Origin: an uncultured Oscillospiraceae bacterium
GTDB taxonomy: Bacteria > Bacillota > Clostridia > Oscillospirales > Acutalibacteraceae
Reading direction: 5' to 3'
DNA: 24,022 nt
NCBI GenBank assembly: GCA_900543215.1
Contig: UQQR01000023.1
Span: 1-24,022 of the forward strand
Shown: positions 14,305-21,952 of the stretch, piece by piece
How the letters are laid out: every line of letters starts with the position of its first letter
Position numbering within the stretch: the stretch's first letter is position 1
The notes under the pieces: generated by a model
What the model saw: the letters and a program-made list of their open reading frames with translations, nothing else
Told to the model about the DNA's origin: nothing
Databases searched by the model: none
Translations under genes and position numbers: made by a program

Positions 14305-17300
14305 ATGGACTTCACACACCTGCATGTGCATACCGAGTACAGCTTGCTTGACGGATGCTGCCGTATAAAGGAGCTTATCGACCGTGCGGCGCAGCTCGGG
14401 CAGAAAAGCATTGCGATTACCGACCACGGCGTGATGTACGGCGTGATAGAATTTTACAAATATGCGCTGGAACGCGGTGTGAAGCCTATTATAGGCTGTG
14501 AGGTTTATGTTGCCCCGAAAAGCAGATTTGATAAGCAAAAGGGCGGCGAAAGCAAATATAACCATTTGGTTTTGCTGTGTGAGAATAACGAGGGTTATTC
14601 CAACCTTATAAAGCTTGTGTCTTTAGGGTTTACAGAAGGATTTTATTCAAAGCCCAGGATAGATAAGGAAATTCTGCAAAAATACAGTAAGGGGCTTATT
14701 GCGCTTTCAGCCTGTCTTGCGGGTGAAATTCCGAAACTCTTATCAAACGGAGAGTATGAAAAGGCAAAACAGGCGGCACTTTTTTACGACGGCGTTTTCG
14801 GCAGAGGAAATTATTATCTTGAGCTTCAGGATCACGAAATAGAGGAACAAAAAAGAATAAATCCTCAGCTTATAAGAATAGCCGAGGAAACGGGCATACC
14901 GCTTGTAGCCACTAACGATGTTCATTATATCGGCAGGGACGATTTTAAAATTCATAAGGTGCTTTTGTGCATACAAACGGGCAGTAAGATAACCGAGGAA
15001 AACCCGATAGAGTTTAAAACCAACGAGTTTTATCTAAAATCGGGCGAGGAAATGGCAGAGCTGTTCGGCAATGCTCCGTCTGCGCTCGAAAACACCTGCA
15101 AGATTGCCGAAAGGTGTAATGTAACGCTTGAATTCGGAAAAATTAAGCTGCCTCGCTTCGATATAGGCGACAGGGACCATTTTACCTATTTTAAGGAAAA
15201 ATGCATTGCCGGAATGAAAAGAATTTACGGCGAAAATCCCGATAAGTCGGTTACGGACAGGCTTTCCTACGAGCTTTCCGTCATAAACCGTATGGGATAT
15301 GTAGACTACTACCTTATTGTTGCGGATTTTGTGAATTACGCAAAGAAAAACGGTATACCCGTAGGTCCCGGAAGAGGGTCGGGAGCGGCGAGCCTTGCGG
15401 CGTACTGTATCGGCATAACGGGAATAGATCCGCTTAAATACGACCTTTATTTTGAGCGTTTTTTAAACCCCGAAAGGGTCTCAATGCCCGATTTTGATAT
15501 AGACTTCTGCTATGTGAACAGGCAAAGAGTAATAGATTATGTAATAAGGAAATACGGAGAGGACCGTGTTTCTCAGATAGTCACCTTCGGTACAATGGCG
15601 GCAAGGGCGGCGATACGGGATGTAGGTCGTGCGCTCGACATTTCCTACGCTGTGTGCGACAGGGTGGCGAAGCTTATACCGCAGGCGCTTAATATGACTA
15701 TTGACCGTGCTATGAAGGGCTCGGCGGAGCTAAGGGAGCTTTACGGAAACGACCCTCAGATAAAAGAGCTTATAGATACCGCCGTAAGGCTTGAGGGTAT
15801 GCCGAGACACGCCTCTACCCATGCCGCGGGTGTGGTGATTTCCGATAAACCGATAGCCGAGTATGTTCCCCTTGCGGTAAACGACGAGGCGGTGGTTACC
15901 CAGTATACAATGACTGCGCTTGACGAGCTGGGGCTTCTTAAAATGGACTTTTTGGGGCTTAGAAACCTCACCGTAATAGCGGACACGGAAAGATATATAA
16001 GAAAAACCGACCCCGATTTCGATATTGAAAAAATACCGCTTGACGATAAGGAAACCTACGGAATGATGGGCAAGGGCGGCACGGACGGCGTATTCCAGTT
16101 TGAATCGGACGGTATGAAAAGCGTATTACGCCAGTTCGGACCCGAAAGTATTGAGGATCTGACCGCCATACTTTCGCTTTACAGACCGGGACCTATGGAC
16201 TCTATCCCGAAATATATTCACAACAGGCACCACCCCGAGGATGTCACATACGATACGCCGCTTTTAAAGCCAATACTTTCGGTAACCTACGGCTGTATTG
16301 TTTACCAAGAGCAGGTAATGCAGATATTCCGCACCCTTGCCGGCTATACCCTGGGCAGGGCGGATATAGTGCGCCGCGCTATGGCAAAGAAAAAGCACGA
16401 TGTTATGAAACGGGAAAGGCAGTTCTTTTTGTGGGGCGAAAAGGACAAGGACGGAAATGTAATATGCCCCGGCGCCGTCGCAAACGGCGTGGACGAAAAA
16501 ATTGCGGAAAAGATTTTTGACGATATGCAGAGCTTCAGCTCCTACGCCTTTAATAAGGCGCACGCCGCCGCGTACTCGTTTGTTGCGTACAGAACGGCGT
16601 ATTTAAAGCGCCATTATCCGGCGGAATACTTTGCGAGCCTTATGACAAGTATGATGGACAGCTCCTCGAAAATTGCCCTTTATACCGAGGATTGCAGGAG
16701 AAACGGCATAAAAATTTTGCCGCCGTCCGTAAATACAAGCGGGGCGGGGTTCACGCCCGACGGCGGAAATATCCGTTTTGGGCTCAACGCCGTTAAAAAT
16801 CTCGGAGCAGGGGTTATCGACAGGCTGATAAAGGAACGAGAAGAAAACGGAGAATACACATCCGCGTATGATTTCTGTCTCAGGAATTATTCAAGGGAGT
16901 TCAACCGTAAGGCGCTTGAGGGACTTATAAAGAGCGGCGCTATGGACTGTCTTTGCGCTAACCGCCGCAAGCTTTTATACAATATGGAAGGCATGCTTAC
17001 CGCCGCCGAGGGCGAAAAGCGTTATTCCTCGGACGGTCAACTTAATTTGTTCGATGAAATGGGAGACGCCGTCGGTTATACTATGACAGAGGCAGAGGAA
17101 ATGCCGGAGGAATTGAAGCTTGCTTTTGAAAAAGAAGCGTGCGGACTGTATCTTTCGGGCAATCCGCTTGATAAATATAAGCCGTATTTAAACAAGATAG
17201 GCGTAGCCTCGGCGGCTCAGATAAACCTTAAAAAATACCGTGACGGCAGCCGTGTAAAAATCGGAGGTTTAGTGGAAAATCTTAAGGTAAGACAGCTTAA

Positions 17301-17751
17301 AAACAACAGCCTTATGGCTTCTGCCGTACTTGAGGATACTTCGGGTACGGTCACGCTCACGGTCTTTTCGGCGGCGCTCGCGCAGTTTAAGCCTCAGCTT
17401 TCTTCCGGTAAGCCGGTAATCGTAACCGGCAGAATTTCGGAAAGAGAGGACCGAGACCCCGAGATAGTGGTTGAAAGCGCGGAGGAAATACCCGAAAGCG
17501 CAAAAAATATTTCCGTGCCGAAATATAAAAAGGGGCTGTACCTTAAACTTAAAAGCCTTTCGGGCGATGAGTTTTCAAGGGTGCAAAAGCTTCTCGCCGA
17601 ATATCACGGTACGGTTCCCGTTATAGTGTACTGTACCGATACGGGTAAAAAGCTGGAGGCGCCCGAACGGCTTAAAATAGCTCCGTCAGAACGGCTTTTA
17701 GACAAGCTTTGCGCCGTTATCGGTAAAGAAAATGTTAAATTTATAGAATAA
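14305..17751 (+). CDS. dnaE: DNA polymerase III alpha subunit, DnaE type
   Basis: The 1148-residue C-family polymerase starts with the PHP domain motif THLHVHTEYSLLDG and ITDHGVMYG. The palm contains GPGRGSGAASL (354-364) and the catalytic acidic pair in MPDFDIDF (Asp398, Asp400); LLKMDFLGLRNL supplies a third conserved Asp. A helix-hairpin-helix region and an OB-fold (about 985-1050, KIGGLVENLKVRQLKNN and VLEDTSGTVTLTVF) follow. It is not the PolC type, since no exonuclease insert is seen. In Firmicutes DnaE extends primers beside PolC. It lies 14 bp after whiA behind GAAAGGAGCGG, and no terminator separates it from pfkA. Confidence 0.95.
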   Translation: MDFTHLHVHTEYSLLDGCCRIKELIDRAAQLGQKSIAITDHGVMYGVIEFYKYALERGVKPIIGCEVYVAPKSRFDKQKGGESKYNHLVLLCENNEGYSNLIKLVSLGFTEGFYSKPRIDKEILQKYSKGLIALSACLAGEIPKLLSNGEYEKAKQAALFYDGVFGRGNYYLELQDHEIEEQKRINPQLIRIAEETGIPLVATNDVHYIGRDDFKIHKVLLCIQTGSKITEENPIEFKTNEFYLKSGEEMAELFGNAPSALENTCKIAERCNVTLEFGKIKLPRFDIGDRDHFTYFKEKCIAGMKRIYGENPDKSVTDRLSYELSVINRMGYVDYYLIVADFVNYAKKNGIPVGPGRGSGAASLAAYCIGITGIDPLKYDLYFERFLNPERVSMPDFDIDFCYVNRQRVIDYVIRKYGEDRVSQIVTFGTMAARAAIRDVGRALDISYAVCDRVAKLIPQALNMTIDRAMKGSAELRELYGNDPQIKELIDTAVRLEGMPRHASTHAAGVVISDKPIAEYVPLAVNDEAVVTQYTMTALDELGLLKMDFLGLRNLTVIADTERYIRKTDPDFDIEKIPLDDKETYGMMGKGGTDGVFQFESDGMKSVLRQFGPESIEDLTAILSLYRPGPMDSIPKYIHNRHHPEDVTYDTPLLKPILSVTYGCIVYQEQVMQIFRTLAGYTLGRADIVRRAMAKKKHDVMKRERQFFLWGEKDKDGNVICPGAVANGVDEKIAEKIFDDMQSFSSYAFNKAHAAAYSFVAYRTAYLKRHYPAEYFASLMTSMMDSSSKIALYTEDCRRNGIKILPPSVNTSGAGFTPDGGNIRFGLNAVKNLGAGVIDRLIKEREENGEYTSAYDFCLRNYSREFNRKALEGLIKSGAMDCLCANRRKLLYNMEGMLTAAEGEKRYSSDGQLNLFDEMGDAVGYTMTEAEEMPEELKLAFEKEACGLYLSGNPLDKYKPYLNKIGVASAAQINLKKYRDGSRVKIGGLVENLKVRQLKNNSLMASAVLEDTSGTVTLTVFSAALAQFKPQLSSGKPVIVTGRISEREDRDPEIVVESAEEIPESAKNISVPKYKKGLYLKLKSLSGDEFSRVQKLLAEYHGTVPVIVYCTDTGKKLEAPERLKIAPSERLLDKLCAVIGKENVKFIE

Positions 17752-17760
17752 GAAAATTTA

Positions 17761-17778
17761 TTGTTGAAAAATTAACAA
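17761..17778 (+). promoter_or_regulatory. Rex-like operator over the pfkA promoter
   Basis: TTGTTGAAAAATTAACAA matches the clostridial Rex consensus TTGTTAA-N4-TTAACAA at 13 of 14 fixed positions; only G at position 6 differs. It overlaps the -35 box (17764-17769), a position where Rex would block RNA polymerase. Rex is the NADH/NAD+-sensing repressor of fermentation genes in clostridia. Binding is inferred from the match only. Confidence 0.55.
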
Positions 17779-17792
17779 TTTTGGTTTATACT
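17764..17792 (+). promoter_or_regulatory. pfkA promoter
   Basis: TTGAAA (17764-17769), a 17-bp spacer and TATACT (17787-17792) lie 49 bp upstream of the pfkA ATG. The promoter begins 12 bp after the dnaE stop, allowing pfkA to be expressed apart from the long operon. Confidence 0.75.
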
Positions 17793-17841
17793 TTATAAAA
17801 AAGCTGATAATCATATTTTTATATATTTGGAGATGGTATGT

Positions 17842-18801
17842 ATGAAAACAATAGGTGTACTCACAAGCGGAGGAGACGCTCCCGGAATGAACGCCGCGGT
17901 GCGAGCGGTTGTAAGAACCGCAATAGCACTCGGAATGACGGTAAAGGGAATAAGAAGAGGCTATAACGGTCTTATCGAGGGCGATATAATAGATTTGGAT
18001 GTACGCTCGGTTTCGGATATAATCCACAGAGGCGGCACGGTGCTTTACACAGCGAGAAGTCCCCGTTTTAAAACCGAAGAGGGTATGAACGAAGCTATCG
18101 CAAACTGCAAAAAGCACGGAATAGAGGGTATAGTCGTTATCGGCGGCGACGGCTCTTACAGAGGTGCGAGAGATCTGTCACTGCACGGTATTCCCTGCGT
18201 AGGCGTGCCGGGAACTATCGATAACGATATTTCCTCGACTGAATATACAATAGGCTTTGACACCGCAATGAATACGGCAATGGAAATGGTTGATAAAATA
18301 AGAGATACCGCACAGTCGCACGACCGCTGCTCGGTAGTAGAGGTAATGGGCAGAAGAGCGGGCTATCTTGCTTTACAAAGCGGAATTGCCGTAGGCGCAA
18401 CCGCTATTTTGGTTCCCGAGATCAACCACAGCATTGAAGATGTTGTAACCAAGATTAAGGAAACACAGAAAACCGGCAAAAAGCACTTTATTGTTGTTGT
18501 TGCCGAGGGCGTAGGCGGAGTAGATGAAATCGCCAAGGAAATTGAAAAGCAAACCGGAATAGAATCAAGGGCTACGGTTTTGGGTCATGTTCAGAGAGGC
18601 GGAAACCCGACCGTCCGCGACCGTGTTGTGGCAACCCAAATGGGCTATGCGGCGGTCAAGCTTCTTAAGGACGGCATAGGCAACAGGGTTGTCGGAATGC
18701 AGAAGGGCGAAATTGTAAATTACGATATTTACGAGGCGCTTAATATGAAAAAGCCGTTTGACAACGATATGTACGAAATCGCGCATATCACATCTATTTA
18801 A
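17842..18801 (+). CDS. pfkA: 6-phosphofructokinase, ATP-dependent
   Basis: It phosphorylates fructose-6-phosphate to the 1,6-bisphosphate, the committed step of glycolysis. The ATG at 17842, with TTGGAG nine bases before it, gives 319 residues, the same as the classical Bacillus enzyme; an upstream TTG at 17827 would overlap the ribosome site and is rejected. Motifs are GVLTSGGDAPGMN (5-17), GGDGS (101-105), and PGTIDNDI with Thr125, Asp127 and Asp129 at the active site. Gly104 and Gly124 indicate use of ATP, not pyrophosphate. Its promoter carries a Rex-like operator, so redox state probably sets its expression. pgi, which makes its substrate, lies 3 kb downstream. Confidence 0.96.
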   Translation: MKTIGVLTSGGDAPGMNAAVRAVVRTAIALGMTVKGIRRGYNGLIEGDIIDLDVRSVSDIIHRGGTVLYTARSPRFKTEEGMNEAIANCKKHGIEGIVVIGGDGSYRGARDLSLHGIPCVGVPGTIDNDISSTEYTIGFDTAMNTAMEMVDKIRDTAQSHDRCSVVEVMGRRAGYLALQSGIAVGATAILVPEINHSIEDVVTKIKETQKTGKKHFIVVVAEGVGGVDEIAKEIEKQTGIESRATVLGHVQRGGNPTVRDRVVATQMGYAAVKLLKDGIGNRVVGMQKGEIVNYDIYEALNMKKPFDNDMYEIAHITSI

Positions 18802-18808
18802 AAAAGTT

Positions 18809-18833
18809 GCCCGAAGGACAGTGTCTTTCGGGC
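18809..18833 (+). terminator. Hairpin between pfkA and mnmA (weak terminator or processing site)
   Basis: GCCCGAAGGACA (18809-18820) and TGTCTTTCGGGC (18822-18833) form a nearly perfect stem with one G-T wobble and a tight top. No T run follows (CTGTGTTATAT), so it is at best an inefficient terminator. It may slow decay of pfkA mRNA or set the ratio to mnmA, which starts 22 bp later and has no visible promoter of its own. Confidence 0.5.
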
Positions 18834-18855
18834 TGTGTTATATGGGGGGTAAGCT

Positions 18856-19941
18856 TTGAAAAACGAAAGGGTAATGGTTGGAATGAGCGGCGGAGTGGAC
18901 TCCTCTGTTTGCGCGGCGCTTCTTTTAAGGGATGGTTATGATGTCTCGGGCGTTACGCTCCGTCTTTACGACGGCGAGGATTACAATTCCGGCAAAACAA
19001 GAACCTGCTGTTCACTTTCCGATGTTGAGGACGCTCGTGCGGTCTGCGCGCGTATGGGAATTAGGCATTATGTGTTCAATTTCAAGGAAGGCTTTAAGGA
19101 CAGCGTTATTGACAAATTTATCGACGAATACGAAAACGGCAGAACGCCCAACCCCTGTATCGAATGTAACAGGCATATTAAATTCGACGCTATGCTTTTA
19201 AGGGCTGAAACACTGGGGTATGACAAAATTGCCACGGGTCATTACGCGTCGGTAAAAAGGGACGAAAACGGCAGATTTCTCCTCTGCCGCGCGGCGGATA
19301 CATCTAAAGACCAGACCTATGTACTTTATTCAATGACGCAGGAACAGCTTTCAAAAACGCTTTTCCCGTTAGGTGCTCTTACAAAGCCGCAGGTCAGAAA
19401 AATTGCCGAGGAAAACGGCTTTGTAAACGCAAAAAAGCCCGACAGTCAGGATATATGCTTTGTGCCTGACGGCGATTACGCCGGATTTATCGAGCGTTTT
19501 ACGGGTAAGACTGCAAAGCACGGCAATTTTATAGACAGAAACGGCGAGGTGTTGGGCGAACATAAGGGCGTTATAAGGTATACCGTGGGTCAAAGAAAAG
19601 GGCTTGGTATAGCACTCGGCAAGCACGCATATGTTATAGAGAAAAATCCGCAGGATAACACCGTCACCTTGGGCGACGAGGATGCGCTGTTTTATAAGCG
19701 TGTTCTTGTAAATGATGTTAATTTTATACCGTTTGATGAGCTGTCAGACAGTATGAGGGTAACAGCTAAGCTTCGCTACCGCCACATAGAACAGCCGGCG
19801 GTTATATCAAAAGCCGGGGACGGCTGTGTTATAATAGAATTCGACGAACCGCAAAGAGCTCCCAGCCCCGGTCAGGCGGCGGTTTTCTATGACGGGGACA
19901 TTGTAGTGGGCGGCGGCACCATTGTGAAAGGATTGAAATAA
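18856..19941 (+). CDS. mnmA: tRNA-specific 2-thiouridylase
   Basis: It inserts sulfur at C2 of wobble U34 in tRNAs for Lys, Glu and Gln, using ATP and a persulfide. The 361-residue protein has the PP-loop SGGVDSS (11-17) and the catalytic cysteines Cys101 (NPCIECNRHIKF) and Cys201 (SQDICFVPDG). It also contains ATGHYA, AADTSKDQTYVL and YTVGQRKGLGIA. The start is a TTG at 18856-18858 preceded by GGGGGG; the upstream ATG at 18842 is out of frame and closes at once. It lies 1 bp before the next gene, so they share a transcript. All active-site residues are present. Confidence 0.95.
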   Translation: MKNERVMVGMSGGVDSSVCAALLLRDGYDVSGVTLRLYDGEDYNSGKTRTCCSLSDVEDARAVCARMGIRHYVFNFKEGFKDSVIDKFIDEYENGRTPNPCIECNRHIKFDAMLLRAETLGYDKIATGHYASVKRDENGRFLLCRAADTSKDQTYVLYSMTQEQLSKTLFPLGALTKPQVRKIAEENGFVNAKKPDSQDICFVPDGDYAGFIERFTGKTAKHGNFIDRNGEVLGEHKGVIRYTVGQRKGLGIALGKHAYVIEKNPQDNTVTLGDEDALFYKRVLVNDVNFIPFDELSDSMRVTAKLRYRHIEQPAVISKAGDGCVIIEFDEPQRAPSPGQAAVFYDGDIVVGGGTIVKGLK

Positions 19942-19942
19942 A

Positions 19943-20596
19943 ATGAATGAAATTATCGCCAAAACAATGAAAAATCTTGAACGCAACAATATGAAGGCGT
20001 ACTACGCCGAGAATAAAGGTGAAGTTTGCGGTATAGTAAAGAAGCTTATCTTTGACGGCGCCGTAATCACCGCGGGTGGCTCGATGTCGCTTAAGGAAAG
20101 CGGAGTGTGGGATATAATCGAATCTCCCGAATATAAGTTTTTTGACCGTACAAAGCCCGGAATTACCGATGTGGAAAGGCTCGAAGCCTTTAAGGCGGCT
20201 ATCGGCTGCGATTTCTTCTTCTGCTCGTCAAACGCCGTTACCGAAAACGGCGAGCTTGTAAATGTCGACGGCACGGCGAACCGTATTTCCTCCATTTGCT
20301 TCGGACCTAAAAATGTTGTTATGGTGGTCGGCGCAAATAAAATCGTAAAGGATATAAACGAGGGACTTTTGCGGATAAAAAGAATTGCGGCGCCTAAAAA
20401 CACCGAAAGGCTTAAAATAGACGCTCCGTGCCGCAAGCTCGGTCACTGCGTTTCGTTACTTAAAAGCGATTGCCCCGAAATGACCGACGGCTGCGCGGGA
20501 CAGACGCGTATCTGCTGCGATTACCTTGTTTCGGCAATGCAGCGCCAAAAGGACAGAATAAAGGTTATTATCTGCGGCGAAAATTTGGGTTATTAA
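19943..20596 (+). CDS. LUD-domain protein (LutC/YkgG-like)
   Basis: The 217-residue protein matches the LUD domain: GAVITAGGSMSLKESGVWD (about 39-57), FKAAIGCDFFFCSSNAVTENG, VDGTANRISSICFGPKNVVM and the VGANKIVKDINEG motif. Related LutC proteins are part of the iron-sulfur LutABC lactate oxidation complex, but no lutA or lutB lies nearby, so a lactate role is not supported by context. A cysteine-bearing C-terminus (DCPEMTDGCAGQTRICCDYL) contains four Cys in about 18 residues, which could bind metal. Stand-alone LUD proteins of this size are common in Clostridia and their function is unknown. It begins one base after mnmA and precedes the D,D-carboxypeptidase gene. Confidence 0.85.
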   Translation: MNEIIAKTMKNLERNNMKAYYAENKGEVCGIVKKLIFDGAVITAGGSMSLKESGVWDIIESPEYKFFDRTKPGITDVERLEAFKAAIGCDFFFCSSNAVTENGELVNVDGTANRISSICFGPKNVVMVVGANKIVKDINEGLLRIKRIAAPKNTERLKIDAPCRKLGHCVSLLKSDCPEMTDGCAGQTRICCDYLVSAMQRQKDRIKVIICGENLGY

Positions 20597-20604
20597 AAAA
20601 CTGT

Positions 20605-20643
20605 AAACGGCATATTCTTCTACTAAAGGAGAGTGTGCCGTTT
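20605..20643 (+). promoter_or_regulatory. Long hairpin that buries the ribosome site of the D,D-carboxypeptidase gene
   Basis: Bases 20605-20621 (AAACGGCATATTCTTCT) pair without a bulge with 20627-20643 (AGGAGAGTGTGCCGTTT): 17 pairs including three G-U wobbles, closed by a 5-base loop (ACTAA). The 3' arm contains the AGGAG ribosome site and ends on the first base of the TTG start. The previous gene's stop lies 8 bp before the stem, so a terminating ribosome could open it. It could also act as an attenuator, since a short TTTT follows. Confidence 0.65.
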
Positions 20644-21857
20644 TGAAAAAGTTAGCAGTTTTTATTTTGGCTTTTTGCCTTTTATCGGGAACGGTCCTGC
20701 ACGCCGAAAGGGCTGTGACCGTATCAAGCGAATGCAGCGTCGAGGATATAAACGAGCCGCTTGAAGCGTCCGCACCGAGCGCCGCAATCGGTCAAAAGCT
20801 CGATATAAAGGCAAAATCGGTAATACTTATGGAGCCTGTTACGGGCAAGGTGCTTTACGAGGACAATCAGGATGAGAAAACTCCGCCTGCGTCTATTACG
20901 AAGATAATGTCTTTGCTGCTTGTAATGGAGGCTATCGACAGAAAGGATATTTCGCTTGAAACGGTCGTTACCGCAAGCGAACACGCAAGCAGTATGGGCG
21001 GCTCGCAGATATGGCTTAAGCCCGGCGAGACTATGACGGTGAACGACCTTTTAAAGGCTACCGTGATCGCCTCGGCAAACGACGCCTGCGTGGCGCTCGG
21101 CGAGCTTATTGCCGGCAGTGAGGAGGGCTTTGTCGCAATGATGAACCGCCGCGCAAAGGAGCTTGGCATGACAAGCACCAATTTTGTGAACTGCACGGGG
21201 CTTGACGCGGACGGACACCTTACAACGGCGTATGATGTTGCGCTTATGTCAAGCGAGCTTATCAAGCATCCGCTTATTAAGGACTATTCAACCGTTTGGA
21301 TGGACAGTCTGCGCGACGGAAAAAGCGAGCTTGTAAACACCAATAAGCTTGTAAGGTTTTACGAGGGCACAACGGGACTTAAAACCGGAACTACCGCAAC
21401 CGCAAAATACTGTCTTTCGGCAACGGCACAGCGAAACGGTCTTGAACTTGTGGCGGTTGTAATGTCGGCAGACAGCACGGCCGATCGCTTTAACGGAGCT
21501 AAAAAACTGCTTGATTACGGCTTTGCGAATTACAATTTTTCGTCGATAGACGCTGGGATTGACGAAAACACGACGGTAAAGGTAAGCAAGGGCACAAAAT
21601 CGGAGGTAAGGGTGAAGCCTACCAATGATTTAAGCGTTTTAATGCCGAAATCCGCTTCGGGCAATATAGAACGCAAGGTATCTATGAACGAAAATGTGAC
21701 GGCTCCCGTAAAAAAGGGAGACCTGCTCGGCACTGTGACCGTAAGTATGGGGGATGAAAGCTTAGGCGAAATTCCGATAGTGGCGGATGAAAGCGTTGAA
21801 AAGCTGACCTTCGGCGTTACTTTCGGGTGGATTTTAAAGGGATTGTTCAGATTATGA
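20643..21857 (+). CDS. D-alanyl-D-alanine carboxypeptidase (DacF/PBP5-type)
   Basis: This penicillin-binding protein removes the terminal D-Ala from pentapeptide stems and thereby limits cross-linking. The 404-residue chain has a signal peptide (residues 1-21, MKKLAVFILAFCLLSG..LHA). The serine peptidase motifs are Ser84-I-T-Lys87, Ser144-A-Asn146 and Lys247-T-Gly249, followed by a C-terminal PBP5-like beta domain (about 300-395) and a hydrophobic tail GWILKGLFRL that may anchor it to the membrane. The start is TTG, with AAAGGAG about 11 bp upstream, held in a strong hairpin. It is most like the clostridial DacF/DacB group, some of which act in sporulation; that assignment is open. It appears to be the last gene of the mnmA transcript. 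Confidence 0.92.
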   Translation: MKKLAVFILAFCLLSGTVLHAERAVTVSSECSVEDINEPLEASAPSAAIGQKLDIKAKSVILMEPVTGKVLYEDNQDEKTPPASITKIMSLLLVMEAIDRKDISLETVVTASEHASSMGGSQIWLKPGETMTVNDLLKATVIASANDACVALGELIAGSEEGFVAMMNRRAKELGMTSTNFVNCTGLDADGHLTTAYDVALMSSELIKHPLIKDYSTVWMDSLRDGKSELVNTNKLVRFYEGTTGLKTGTTATAKYCLSATAQRNGLELVAVVMSADSTADRFNGAKKLLDYGFANYNFSSIDAGIDENTTVKVSKGTKSEVRVKPTNDLSVLMPKSASGNIERKVSMNENVTAPVKKGDLLGTVTVSMGDESLGEIPIVADESVEKLTFGVTFGWILKGLFRL

Positions 21858-21886
21858 AAACTTTTAATGAATTAAGGTAATTTGTC

Positions 21887-21915
21887 TTGAAAAAATGAAA
21901 AAAATATTGTAGAAT
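21887..21915 (+). promoter_or_regulatory. pgi promoter
   Basis: TTGAAA (21887-21892), a 17-bp spacer and TAGAAT (21910-21915) lie 37 bp before the pgi ATG in an A-rich stretch. No terminator is visible after the carboxypeptidase gene. Confidence 0.7.
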
Positions 21916-21952
21916 ATAAAGGCAAACTAATAAAAGAATCCAGAGGTTAAAA

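Noticed and set aside
17827..17841. TTG start five codons upstream in pfkA
   Set aside because: The TTG overlaps the GGAG ribosome site that serves ATG 17842, which yields the standard 319-residue enzyme.
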